Shown piece after piece: positions 1-11,099 of a DNA stretch of 64,000 nucleotides (position 1 is the first letter of the stretch; every line of letters starts with the position of its first letter). The position numbers and the translations under genes were made by a program. Origin of the DNA: Myrica gale (Eukaryota > Streptophyta > Magnoliopsida > Fagales > Myricaceae); contig OZ005605.1 of NCBI GenBank assembly GCA_963930655.1, positions 16,313,501 through 16,377,500 of the forward strand, read 5' to 3'. The notes beneath the pieces were generated by a model. It saw only the letters and a list, made by a program, of their open reading frames with translations. It searched no databases and was not told the origin of the DNA.

Positions 1-1883
1 ATCTTTCATACTGCTCCGTCCCATTGAACCAAATTCTTTAGGCGGCCACACCTACAGACAAAATGAGCAGAGATCTGAATAAACCCTTGCAATGTTAGAA
101 TTTAAGAAAATGCAGTTCCTCCACTCCATAACGTGCAGGATGGCTACCCCAACTCATAACACAAAATTCCACGAGCATATGACATGAACCCAAGCTAATA
201 TCAGTTTCCATAACCCCACTAGAGCCACTAGAACGAGATTGTAACTGCGTCATTGGCTACCCACGCATCCAAAATTCAACATGCCCAGATACGTATACAC
301 ATGGACACAAGGACGGAGCTAGGGGCGTCGGCAGGGGCCATGGCCAACACAACCCCCCAAAAATCCAGCAAATTTTTTTTTGAATGATTTTCTTCTGCAT
401 TTTGTACTTTGGCCCCCCTAAAATTCAATGCTGCTTCGCCCCTACATTTAGACAGACATGCAACAATATAGATGTATGCAAAATTTGTTCTCTGAACTCG
501 TATTCAGCAAGCAGAAACTACTAAAATATACTGTCGACTTCTACCAATCCTGCTCAGTTCCATTGATTGTCAATTCACTGCACATGCATGCTGCAAAATC
601 TTCCCTGCTCATTTCTACGAAATTATTTAAAAGTAGTTGGGGTTCAAAAATTTTCCTTGCTCCTTTCTAGGAACTCGGTAAGATGACCAGTAAGTCAGCG
701 GGCATGGGGTACTCTCTAGGCTCTTTGGCTTAAAAGAAGGGTTACTTTTCCTTTTCGCGAAGAAGTAAAGTCCATTACCAATCCTGTACTTGTTCATGGC
801 CAAAAGAACCAATCATCACAAGGAAAAATAATTTAGGTTGTGGCCTGACCCTCTGTTCTTTCACTTAAGTACGGCATGAACTAAAATAATATAAAGCCTA
901 ATGTTCCACATGAAATGGATTCGAGAGAAGAAAGAGTCACCATCCAGAATATTTTGCCTTCAAGGAGGCTATAAGGAACAGGTCCAAATTTTCTTGAATC
1001 TCTGGATAGATAGATGTTGTCACTTGTCTCCCTCTATCCAAACGTGACCCTCTGGAATCTATAGAGAGACAGAGCAACACTACTAGCATATAAGGGCAGC
1101 AACGAAAGCTAGAAACTACAAACCACACACTTCGAATGAGCCAAAAAGCAGAAGAGAAAAAAAAAACGAAGAATCCCGAAAACCCATTAAGTAATACATC
1201 AGAGAAATACAAAAAATCAAAAGAGAAAGACAAAAACTCCAAAACCATTAAGCAAAAAAGAGAATAAAAAAACGAAAGAATAATTGGAAGGAGAAATAAC
1301 AGAAACAAAGCCTAAAAAAAACCCACTGACCAAATCGTAATCCAGAAAACATTAGAACACCTACCCAAAAAGTGGGGAAACAAATGAAACCCATCAAACA
1401 GAAAATCATAACCAGCAAAACAAAACCCAAAGAAAAAAGAAAAAGAATCAGGAAGAAGATACAATGATCATACCACGACAGTCTCGGACCTAGTACTGTT
1501 CTTGGGGTCCACAACGTAAGTGACAGAATCCCCCTCCATACCCAACAAGCGCTTGGCGATCACCTTCCGAGGACTCTCAGGGGACCGTATGAGGACGATA
1601 TCTCCGGGTCGCATCTTGCCGAACCGGGGGGAGAGCCGCTCGGCCAGGAACAAATCACCAGTCAGATTGAAGGTCGGCAGCATACTGGGACCGTAGGCCT
1701 GCAGGCACCAGATTATCATTTCCAGCTGTACTTTTTGGTCATTTGGAGGCTCAGAAATAGAGTGACAACAAGGTTTAAGGTCCTTTCACTTACGAGTCAA
1801 ACGGTGCAGAGGTAAGTGTTGGCGACATGGAGGCCGCAAGGAATTTCGCGACCAGCAGGGTTTGATTCCATGCTTCTTTTACT
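1..1883 (-). pseudogene. Mitochondrial inner membrane protease subunit 1 (IMP1)-like pseudogene
   Basis: Type I signal peptidase family S26, which trims sorting signals from intermembrane-space proteins in the mitochondrial inner membrane. Four minus-strand exon remnants are legible. Exon 1794 to about 1860 encodes LHVANTYLCTV. Exon 1474-1698 holds the catalytic-serine motif AYGPSMLPT and the lysine region VIAKRLLGMEGDSV. Exon 941-1058 encodes PEGHVWIEGD then SRDSRKFGPVPY. Exon 1-51 encodes VWPPKEFGSMGR and runs off the window. Introns have GT..AG borders (donor at 1793, acceptor before 1698, donor at 1473). Lesions: the first exon needs a one-base shift between VAKFL and LHVANTYL and carries an in-frame TGA just before its donor. 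The third exon shifts frame after EGD through a small insertion (GACAAGTGACAAC). Three independent lesions make this a pseudogene rather than an assembly slip. Family call is firm; the first exon border is not. Confidence 0.85.
310..450. mobile_element. Short hAT-like terminal remnant or MITE inside an IMP1 intron
   Basis: The left part reads GGACGGAGCTAGGGGCG. The right part, reverse complemented, reads AGGGGCGAAGCAGCATTG and leads into a GGGGGGCC tract. Both resemble the GGGGCGGAGCCAGG type ends of plant hAT elements with TTF-type transposases. The stretch between is about 100 bases and non-coding. No clean target duplication was found, so the limits are approximate. Confidence 0.4.
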
Positions 1884-1923
1884 ATGCTCATATACGGCGA
1901 CATCTTGCTCAGCTGCCCTCAGC

Positions 1924-1925
<2 letters not shown>

Positions 1926-1964
<39 letters not shown>
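1926..1964. repeat. (CT)n microsatellite
   Basis: Uninterrupted CT dinucleotide run of roughly 38 bases. It lies just upstream (on the minus strand) of the broken IMP1 gene, where such pyrimidine runs often sit in plant 5' leaders. Confidence 0.95.
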
Positions 1965-1966
<2 letters not shown>

Positions 1967-2141
1967 TTTTCCCCCTCTTCTAATTGCAGTGTGAACTGTG
2001 AACTGACGAAGTCAGGAATTAAATTTTGGGGACGGATTGTATCAATATTTACTTTGGGAGCCAAAATTGAAAAAAAAAAAAAGATGGTCAAACAAGCAAT
2101 AACATAAAACTAAGAAGACAACTGTTTCTAGCGATTGTTGC

Positions 2142-2400
2142 GGGGGGGGGGGGGGGGGGCGAGGCTCTGCTGCAGTTCGGGTGACCGAACTGCAGCAGAC
2201 CTTTGCTGCAGTTGTGAGGGGCGGGCGTGGGTCCCGCCCCTGTACTGTTCATGCCCGAACAGTACAATACTGTTCGGGCATGAACAGTACAGGCGTGGGT
2301 CCCGGGCGGGACCCACGCCTGCCCCTCACAACTGCAGCGAACTTTGCTGCAGTTCGGTCACCCGAACTGCAGCAAAGCCTCGCCCGGGGGGGGGGTTGGG
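2142..2400. repeat. Nested inverted repeat (foldback/MITE-like) with flanking G runs
   Basis: An 18-base G run (2142-2159) opens the structure and a 10-base G run (2386-2395) closes it. The two outer arms are inverted copies of each other, each starting GCGAGGCT and holding GTTGTGAGGGGC. Each arm is itself a hairpin: CTGCTGCAGTTCGG, four loop bases, then its complement. The centre is a near-perfect palindrome with 24-base arms (TGTACTGTTCATGCCCGAAC...) around CAA. A third hairpin, GGCGTGGGTCC/GGACCCACGCC, sits at about 2291-2319. No coding sense is apparent. It may be a foldback MITE; no target duplication was identified. Confidence 0.85.
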
Positions 2401-4940
2401 GAATACGACCGCTGAAGTTTCTAACGAGGCTCAAATCTTGTCTAACACATTAATTAAGACATCAATTATTCAGATTAAAGGATGCAAACAAAATGAACAA
2501 AAAAAAAGTTGGATGGTCTTTCCAGGTGTTTGAATGTTAAAATTTTGACATAATTTTAAAAAAATTATAAAATAATTTATCTCTTCTAATTAAATTATAT
2601 CACGTCTCGTGTGTGTTCGTATTAATCTCTAGACTTTCTTTATAATGATAAAATGTACAATTATAATGAGATTACAACATGAAACCCATCTTGATATATG
2701 CTCAAATAACCAAAATGCTCTCAAAAGAAAACAATGAAAGATTTAGTTAACTAAAATCCCTTCATGGTCAGCATGATATTTAAATTATAAGATACAACAA
2801 AAGCTCCTATAATCTCCTTGTTTGATAGATAAAAAACAAATAAAAGAACATGAAACTTTTTATCGAGAGAAAACCAAAAGGGATAGAACTATGGACTAAT
2901 AATAAAACATGCCCTCACGGACTGCTTCAAAAGCTACTATGAAACTCTGAACTAAAAAGCTACTGCGAAAGTAAAGTATACTTTTAAGAGTTTTAACTCT
3001 AATCTTTATACAAATTTACACCAAACGTCATCAATGGAACAATTTTTCGATATAGCTATAGGCCCTAGACAGTCTGCAGCTGAGTCCCACAGGTGAAACT
3101 CTATCTGATCTCGTGAATCTTCAGTCTCTTAAGGAGGCACAACACAACAAGGACAAAGTGAGTCTTAATGATTAAGTAAGGTAAGGAAAAGGGCATGTCA
3201 ATAATTAAATAATAATAAGCAGAACTTAAGAACATAGCACAAAATCAAATTAATCAGTAGATAACCAAATCAAATTTGTGGTGTATACGATACAAATGTC
3301 AACACTGACAGTCCCTCACTAACAATTCTCATAAGATATCCTCACACTTGTACACTGTAGGACTCCAGAGATAGAGTTGTGCGTCTCACTCCCCTTCCAC
3401 TGAGACAATTTTGTGCTAACCCACAACCATGATGAATTTGAGGCAAATCACTCCATTGTTTTCTGCCTAGAGTAGTCACCCACTGACCCGGTCAGTGATG
3501 GTTGCACGTCCCCTCATATCGTCACCTCAATAACTTGCTCAACAAAACTAGGATTATCTCAGTAAAAGCCACATTACTTTACTCACAGTATTTCTATCCA
3601 TAGCACATTTTCCCTCAATGTTCATTCCATGAATGAAATGAATCATGTCAATCAATGTGTTTGTATTCCAACTAAGCTAGGCATGTAAATTCAAGATCAA
3701 CAATGCATTTTTATTCCAATCCAATGCCTTTTAATTTCATCACGTCATACTCATATTTCTTTACATTCTTTCTTTAATCTAAACACAAGCCTTATAATAA
3801 AATGACAAGTATGAGTTATACCAACAAATAGAGCAGTTCATCAAGTGTTTCAACAAGTAGCTTTGATGTCTGTACCAATCTAACAATATCACTTAAGTCA
3901 AGAAAATCACAAGATGTACCGGAGCATGTCAACTAAATGATTAATGTGTTAACTCTAAATATTTTCTAGTTCCTTTGTATAGACTATTTATGATAACATA
4001 TTGTGCTGCTCTCCAAACAACAAACAATTACTCGTAAGAGGTAAAATCTGACCTCTTTAGATATAACAACAGCAACAAAGAAGTTTTCTTTTCAACGAAT
4101 TACAATTATTAAAAGTAGCAAACTATGGTCTCTTCATGCATTACGACATTTTCTATTTCTGCACTATAATTTCCAACAACATGACTAACTCCTTTAATCA
4201 CAGACACGTTAATAATTTATAACATTTAACATTGAGAATGTCATATAACAGGTTATCTTACTTTTCTCGAGAACCAAAGACGGTTTTACCCGCACAAGCA
4301 TCCATTCTAACATCACTTTTATGTAGGAAAACAAGCCTTAACTTATGTTGTTTAACTCCACTTTTTGTGACACAAATCCCAGCAACATCTATCCCCTGTA
4401 CATTTTTCTAGCATTAATGACAGCAATGTTATAGTACCTTATAGTGCCCATAAGGGTGCTTTGAAAATTCCCACCTAACAAAGTTAAGACGCAACAAACA
4501 AAAATATATAAAATTCTATAGAGACTAGAAATTTTCTACAACACCACATTCGGCTCTTAAATTTTTCTAGCAACAAAACCAGCATCCTATGTTCCCTTGC
4601 AACTTCTCTTCTATTCTTATGTTCGGCAACAATCAGTTCAACTATTTACAGCTACGTCTTATAATTTTCAACTACATAAGAATCGTGCATCCATCATTTA
4701 AGGACAATATGGGAGTCTGGAAAATTTTGGAACAGAAGATTACAAAACAACACCAAGATATTCAAGCCTAATCTACTGCACTTCTCATTTCTTGGTCAAA
4801 ATCAAGATGGCACAAAATAAAGGAAACGTATTATCTCAGGAGGGAATTCCGACGAAGGCTACATAAGACATGGTCCAGATCAAGTCTCTGCAAATCATCT
4901 GTTATTATAATAACACCTCATTTAAAGAATATAAAAGTTA
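2401..4940. other. AT-rich non-coding stretch, nothing recognised
   Basis: Long AT-rich sequence with stops in all frames and no protein family, RNA gene or clear terminal repeat that I recognise. The part from about 3060 to 3560 is less AT-rich and looks like old repeat DNA, but I cannot name it. Confidence 0.5.
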
Positions 4941-4942
4941 AT

Positions 4943-5220
4943 TTGGCTTGTGGCTCGGCTTAGACGACTCCAAGTTCTCAAATTTCCTTTCCCCATACTT
5001 TCACACAAGTTACCTTCTTTCTATTATTCTGCTCCTTTCTCATGCATATTCTGCTCCCTAAATTTCCTTATTTCTCACACAAGCTCCCTTTTTTCTCTTC
5101 TTCCTCTTCTTTGTCGCTGTCGCGCAAATTCTTCTTCTTCCCTTTCTTTCTCACGCAACATTTTTTTTTCTGCGCCGCTTTTTCTCTCTCCTCTGTTCGC
5201 TTGAAAAGGTAATTATTTTC
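4943..5220 (+). other. Pyrimidine-rich leader-like segment, similar to the reverse complement of 9060-9240
   Basis: CT-rich stretch ending CGCTTGAAAAG followed by GTAATT, which looks like a 5' UTR exon and donor. Parts of it (CTAAATTTCCTT, CACAAG, TTCTTTCTC) recur in the same order on the minus strand at 9240-9060, so these may be two diverged inverted copies. No protein is supported. A hAT remnant begins about 165 bases downstream. Confidence 0.35.
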
Positions 5221-5385
5221 TTCCCCCGCCCACTTTATCCAAACGGCAGCATAGTAATTGGAATTGTAGGAGAACCTCTAGAGTTTCTTCGTCCAATATA
5301 TCGGATTATTACCTGATAAATTTGCAGCTTTCGCTCCTGATTTTGTTTGTCTTTTTCTCGGCTGATGAATGGAATTTGGTTGAGC

Positions 5386-6470
5386 CAGTGGCGGAATCAT
5401 GACCAAAATTCAAGGGGGTCGAATTCTAAAGGCGAAATGACAAGAATTTTTTTTTTCCCTTTATAATGCTAAAAATTGTCTTACAATTACAATATCAAAA
5501 ATTAAAGACTAAAAGCATAAAAAATATTACAAATACATGTATCGTGCTATGTACTGCGACTGAGAGGTGACAATTGCATCCTACGATTTTGCATCTTTTG
5601 AAAATATTGCGAAACGACTTCGTTCTCAATATCCATAAAAACGTCTTGCTCGATGTACACTACCATGCAATCATTCATCAATTCATCTCTCATGCTATTA
5701 CGCAAATCACTCTTGATAATATTCATAGCAAAAAACACACTTTCAATGGTTGTAGTCGCAACTGGTAAGACCAATGAAAACTCACCAAGTCAATAAACTA
5801 ATGGAAATAGAATATTCTTTTTGGTCTCAACCATCTTCATAGCAAGACTTTCAATATCTTGAAGCCCAGAAAAGACACTATTTCTTCTAACATTTCTAAT
5901 ATAAGTATTAAGCTTAGTTTTATTTATCAACTTGTCATCTGTAATCAAATCTTTTGGATAAAGCTCAGCAAGACGTAGTAACTTAGCATGATCAAATGCT
6001 AAGAATGAATTTTTTGGATAAAGACATGCTAAGCAAAGAAGTAACTCTGTACCTGCTTCTGTGAAACGATTATCCAACTCTTGACTGATCAAATCAATAA
6101 CATGGCAAAACACTTACACACGAAAAAAATGGAAATAAGTAATAGTTTGCCCTCCATGCCTCTTACGACTACGAGTTAGTACAATGTCTTCCATGTTGGG
6201 CAAACTAATAGAATTATCCACACACAAAATATTGACTTCTTCCAAAAATTCATCCCATTCTCTTTCTGTAAATTCTTGCAACTGTTCCTTCACAACTTCA
6301 ACCAAACTCATAGCATTAACTATGCCGTTATCCTTTCATTGTAAGGCCTGTGACAGTTCGTTTTTAATTCCCATTATATTTCTCAATAAATGCATAGTGA
6401 ATACAAACTCATAACTTAGCATCCTATCCATCAAACTCATAGCATTGGACCTATTTTAGTGGTGAGTACC
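5386..6470 (-). pseudogene. hAT transposase (TTF-type, C-terminal dimerisation domain) pseudogene
   Basis: Minus-strand remnant of a plant hAT transposase. Read 5' to 3', it covers SYEFVFTMHLLRNIMGIKNE and NELSQALQ, a TAA/TGA-type break (stop after ALQ), then VNAMSLVEVVKEQLQEF (from 6311), FCHVIDLISQELDNRFTEAG (from 6113) and LPVATTTIESVFFAMNIIKS (from 5774). These are the familiar MHLLRN.LG...ELSQALQ..D..IVNAM, VID...QELNNRF and LPVATA..ER.FSAM blocks of the family. The last is the hAT dimerisation domain. Several stops and frame changes separate the blocks, so it cannot be active. At 5386-5430 the sequence AGTGGCGGAATCATGACC resembles the hAT terminus CAGTGGCGGAGCCA. The opposite end was not found. 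Confidence 0.85.
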
Positions 6471-7800
6471 ATCATTTTTTATGTGTTAAAACACTTCCAA
6501 TACTGATGACCACATGGTAAAGAGATTGATTATTGTAAGGTGGTACGAACCACATCCCTAATTCACACAATTCATCAAATCCCTAATTCACAAAATTCAT
6601 AAAATCCCTAATTAACAAAATTCGTCAAATTTCTAATTCACAAATCCATAATTCACATATCCTTAATTCATAAAATTCATCAAAAAATCACAACAATAAA
6701 ATTACTTACCTTGGCTGAGTGATTCTATTAAAGAGAGAAAGAGAAGCAGCGTATGTGATAGGTTTGTGAAATAGAGAGAGAGAGTCAGAGAGAGAGAGAG
6801 AGAGTAGAGTTTAATAATTAAATTTGTAAAGAGAATTAAATGACAAAGTGAGTTGGTGAGTGCCCAGACCTATGGCTGTTGAGCGTGCGGCGTGCGACGG
6901 TGGCTGAGTGAGATGAGAGTGAGAGGTGTGAGAAAGGGGCTCGGGAGACTTCATACACAGAAAAGAGAAAGGAGGGGGAGAGGAGGAAAGGGGGAAGGAA
7001 GCGGAACGCCCGCGTTTCTTTTTTTTTAAAAAGAATTTAATTTAATTTTTTTAATTTTACAGAGGATGAAACGACGTCGTTTCACCCTTTGCTGTTTAAA
7101 AATAAATAAAAAGGCATGAGCCAAGGGGATCAGGCCCAGAATTTATGTAGAAAACATCTTTGTAGTTGGCCTAGGCCTGAGCTTAATGGGTGTCGGCCCA
7201 GGCAAACTTATTTTTTTTAAAAAAAAAACAAATTGTATGCAACTTTTTTTTTCTGTGGCGTGATTGGTAGCGGCCGCTACCCCTTCCTTCCGCTACTGTA
7301 TTTAGCCGACTTCCATCTGAGTAGAAATTAGAAAATGAAAAGGAAAAAGAAAAAGAAATTAATCTTTTATCCTCAGCCCACTTTCAGACGTACGGAAAAA
7401 AAATAAAATAAATGAAATTAATTATCCGCCGAGAAAAAATAAATATTTTATTTATCTGCTATCTAACAAATCCACTTTTGGTAATAATGTCTCCACTAAT
7501 AAGTTTCGGAGAGGCAGGCGGACCAAGATCAAAGGGTCCTAGAGAGTCGTCTGTGTCCACTCATCAAACAACAATGGAATTAATTATCCGTGCTCATAAA
7601 TACAAATGAACAAAGTATTTAGAAGAATTTAAAGTACCCATTTAATGCCTGACAGTCCAAGACTGCTTTCGTCATTATAAACACTCCATATTAAAAACTC
7701 GACATTGGGCAATTCAATCCAACAATATTTCCCGAAATAGGGTGGCATTCAATTTACTTTCTTTTAAGACAACACCTACCAAATAAACATGTCACCACCA
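6470..7800. other. Flank of the hAT remnant, with simple repeats
   Basis: Contains degenerate tandem AATTCACAAAATTCATCAAATCCCT units at about 6555-6690 and GA-rich runs at 6770-6810. A purine-rich tract follows at 6900-7000, with poly-T/A stretches after it. No gene is recognised. It is probably the rest of the decayed hAT insertion plus old host sequence. Confidence 0.4.
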
Positions 7801-8008
7801 TTTTAGATGTATATTATACAAAAAAAAAAAAAAGGCAAAGAAGTTCAGGAAAATGCCCTCCTTGCAACAAGACTTCATTGTCATAACACATTTGGGAAAA
7901 GATGCATTGGCCAAGACTTGAACCTAGGCCAAGGTCAAACAGGTTGCTGATAATGCATTTTTGTTCGAAATCATTCCAGAAAGTCACTAAGAGTACAAGG
8001 ATTCGAGT

Positions 8009-9250
8009 CTACCTTAGCATCGGGATTGAAAAATAACAAGTTGAACTCTGGGATGACTTTAATAGTAGAAACAAGCTGCATATCGGAACATGAAGGTTAG
8101 AACCAAACTTTGAGAGAAACACTAACAACAAGAATAGCCGGCATATTAGGAAACACAATTCAAAGCACAAAAAAAAACATCCAAATCCACAACAAAACTT
8201 GTTAATTAATGTAGCGGAAAAAAACATAGGATTTCTTTCAAAAGTGAAAGGTACAGGACTTCACACCTGTAATTGTATTGTATCAGTGAGAACATTATCT
8301 GAACTTTCCAGCAGTTGAGCAGAATAAGGGTCCATCACAGTATCACGAAAATCAATAATGCTAGCACGAACGATGCACTAAGACACAAAGTATTTAACAT
8401 CTCAACCCTGAAATCAATACTATAATTTATTCACAGTGACATGAAATATGTTAACAATTTATTTTTGTGAACTGAAGCAGTACCAGAAAATATGGACAAT
8501 CCAAACATTAGAACAAGAAAATTCCTGCTGTCTAATGTCAAAGGCTATTTGGGGATGGTGGGTCACCACGTAGATTCAACAGAAACTGTCAATTAACATA
8601 TAACTCTTTCTCAAAAAATCATTAAAACTTGAGTAATCAGATAATTAGTGCTGAAAAAGCAATCACAGGCTAGGAAGTATCCATAATTCTAGGACTTGTG
8701 CTACCATCGACCCATAAAGGAAAGGATTTACATTGAAAAGCCTCCATTTAGAGCAGAGACAGAGTATTCCATATGATAACTTTTACAGTTCTAAGCTCAG
8801 TGAACAATCTGGCAGGGCTGTGCACAAGGTTTAAGAAATCGAAAGCGAATGCTTTATCCCATATAGCATAAAAAAAAATATTTGTGGTTAAAAATATTTC
8901 CTAATCACCTCCTCGAGTTCAATTTTCCCAACCTTAAAATCTCAAATGACAACCAAAAGGTAGAATAAAAGAGAGGGCAATATGACGATTAGAATATTAA
9001 AGTGCCGCAATACTACCTGGCTCATTTTGCAAGATCAGAAACCTCTCCCAACTGCATTTAGTAGTGCTCTTGACTCAGTCGAGATTCCGGCAAATAGAGG
9101 AGAGAGAGAGCGGCAATGAAGAGAAAGGACGTAGTGAGAAAGAAGGGGAAGAAGAGAAAGAATGGAACTTGTGTCTCTCACGCGGAAAAAGGAAATTTAG
9201 GAATTTGAGAGCCACCAAGACGAGCCACTAAGCCATGAAGCCTTTCTATT
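8009..9250 (-). other. Possible remnant exons of an unidentified minus-strand gene
   Basis: Two stretches look like exons with splice borders on the minus strand. One (about 8253-8370) reads IIDFRDTVMDPYSAQLLESS and continues to TIQLQ before GTGTGA. The other (about 8012-8075) reads LVSTIKVIPEFNLLFFNPDAK before GTAGAC. A possible leader at 9060-9240 ends in ATGAGCCAG then GTAGTA. I do not recognise the protein, and a stop lies just upstream of the first segment in that frame. Treat as a hint, not a gene model. Confidence 0.25.
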
Positions 9251-9618
9251 AGATTTGCTTTTTTTAATTCTCTTATGTAACCTTCGGAATTCCTCTTGCA
9301 TATAACATCAAAGTTAGAATTCAACGACCAAATAGCAATACCAAACACATGCTCTTCTGGCCGAAATCTGCACTATAACCATAACCTGCGGTAAGTTTTT
9401 TTCCAATGCTTTTTTTTTTTTCTTATGACATTTCAATAACATATATATGAGACCTTGCATGCCCTCTTACTTTTACAAAAAGCTAACAATTTCGACTAAC
9501 ACAAGCTATAGTCCTAACATGAAACCAGATTCTGCACACTGATCTAACATGCAAGCCAACTAAAATTTATGTGCAACAGACTTATAAAAAAAATCTATGT
9601 ACAACTAAATTTTTGCAG
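9250..9618. other. Non-coding stretch before the GH3 pseudogene
   Basis: AT-rich sequence ending in the acceptor TTTTTGCAG (to 9618). The upstream GH3 exons expected here (signal peptide and the first half of the catalytic domain) were not found. Confidence 0.4.
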
Positions 9619-9764
9619 GCCGTTTCGATAGAAGTGAGAGAGATGTACAACCTAGGGCATGCAGGGATGACATATTGGAGTCCGAACATCAATGTAGTGA
9701 GAGATCCTAGATGGGAAAGAACCATCGAGACACCAAGAGAAGATCCTTATGTTGTAGGTACTTA

Positions 9765-10368
9765 TGTTAAAAATAAAAATAAAAATTTATACTTGATAAG
9801 TGAGACATCCATAATATTGAAATGGATTTATTACATTTCTCACTTATGAAATTAAAAGGTTTACATGGAGGCTATTTATAAGCCAATAATCTCACTTGCC
9901 CACATTGTCTTAGCAATGTGAGACTACATATTTCAACACTCCCCCACAAACTCAAGGTGGACAAACCTTGAGTTTGGAATTACAAAAAAATAATTACAGG
10001 AAAAAAATAATAACAAAGATCGCCGGTACTGAGCCGGGAGGTTGCCGGTACAGAGCCAGGAGGTTGCCGGTACTGAGCCGGGAAGATTGCCGGTATTGAG
10101 CCAGATGGTCGCCAGTACTAATCCAGAAAATTTGTCGATACTAAGCCGGATGGTCGCCAGAAGGTAACCGGACTATAGTCGAAAACCTTGCTTTGATACC
10201 ATGTTAAAAAAAAAAAATTATACTTGATAAGTGAGACATCCATAATATTGAAATGAATTTATTACATTTCTCACTTATGAAATTAAAAGGTTTACATGGG
10301 GCTATTTATAAGCCAATAATCTCACTTGCCCACATTACCTTAGCAATGTGAGACTACATATTTCAACA
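9765..10368 (-). mobile_element. TRIM (miniature LTR retrotransposon) inside a GH3 exon
   Basis: Direct repeats 9765-9938 and 10202-10368 are the LTRs (about 170 bases). On the minus strand they begin TGTTGAAATATG and end TTTTAACA. The primer-binding site TGGTATCAAAGC (complement of initiator tRNA-Met) abuts the right LTR at 10190-10201. A purine tract GTGGGGGAG abuts the left one, so the element runs on the minus strand. The host sequence ACTTA is duplicated at 9760-9764 and 10369-10373. Removing the element rejoins the GH3 reading frame (VVG, then TY, then AANYVR). No protein-coding capacity. Confidence 0.93.
10020..10170. repeat. GCCGGTACTGAGCC minisatellite inside the TRIM
   Basis: Five to six degenerate tandem units of about 25-27 bases built on TTGCCGGTACTGAGCCGGGA. 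They fill the short internal region between the LTRs, and units decay toward the right end. Confidence 0.8.
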
Positions 10369-11099
10369 ACTTATGCCGCCAACTACGTTAGAGACCTGGC
10401 CTGCAGGACGTCGAGGGATCGAACATGCAGAATTTGGACTCCAGAACTCTCAAGGTTTCCTCGTGTTGCAAGCATTATGCCGCATACGTCCTGGACTACT
10501 GGCTTGGAGCTGATCGTTTCCATTTCGATGCAAGGGTTTCATGTTTCGATAACTTTAATACAGCCGAATTAATTAAGTTTTAGGTACGCATACATATATA
10601 ATTAACTTGTTCCTTAACGTAAATCTTCTATAAACCTTTTTCCTCTAGACTTGATCAGGCTTAAATAAAATGATAATAATTCTTTAGTTGCTAATTCCTA
10701 GATAAGTACTACGTACGTCCATAGATTTAATCTCACTAGTTTTATCTCACCTAGCTAAATTAACTTTTACATCCTCTAACTACCATATATTATGTAATTT
10801 ACACAAAAAAATTAATAAATGTGACACATTGTACCCCAGACTACTAATAAATTTGTACTTTACACCATACATTACAAGTTGACAGTTAAGATTGCATCAA
10901 GTGACCTTTAATTTGTTCATTTTATTAATTTGTTAATTTTTTTTTTATTATTCATGTTCTTCTTTAAGGTGAGGAGCAAGATACACTATTAGAGACATTT
11001 AGTGACGAAATGAATTTCGTCCCTAAAAATAGGGTTTTGGCGACAATTTTTTTTCGTCACAAATTTCGTCAGTAAAAGTTAATTTTTTTGTGACGAAAA

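Noticed and set aside
937..1514. Phe/Leu-rich minus-strand ORFs over the IMP1 locus
   Set aside because: They read through intron sequence in a frame different from the recognised exons.
1909..2091. Minus-strand ORF with Arg-Glu repeats
   Set aside because: It is the translation of the CT microsatellite and has no other coding support.
2128..2533. Several overlapping ORFs of 60-130 residues on both strands
   Set aside because: They arise from the GC-rich nested palindrome, which lacks stops by composition. Inverted arms give matching peptides on both strands.
10020..10170. CRISPR-like array
   Set aside because: Repeats are adjacent and degenerate without unique spacers, and lie inside a plant TRIM between two LTRs.
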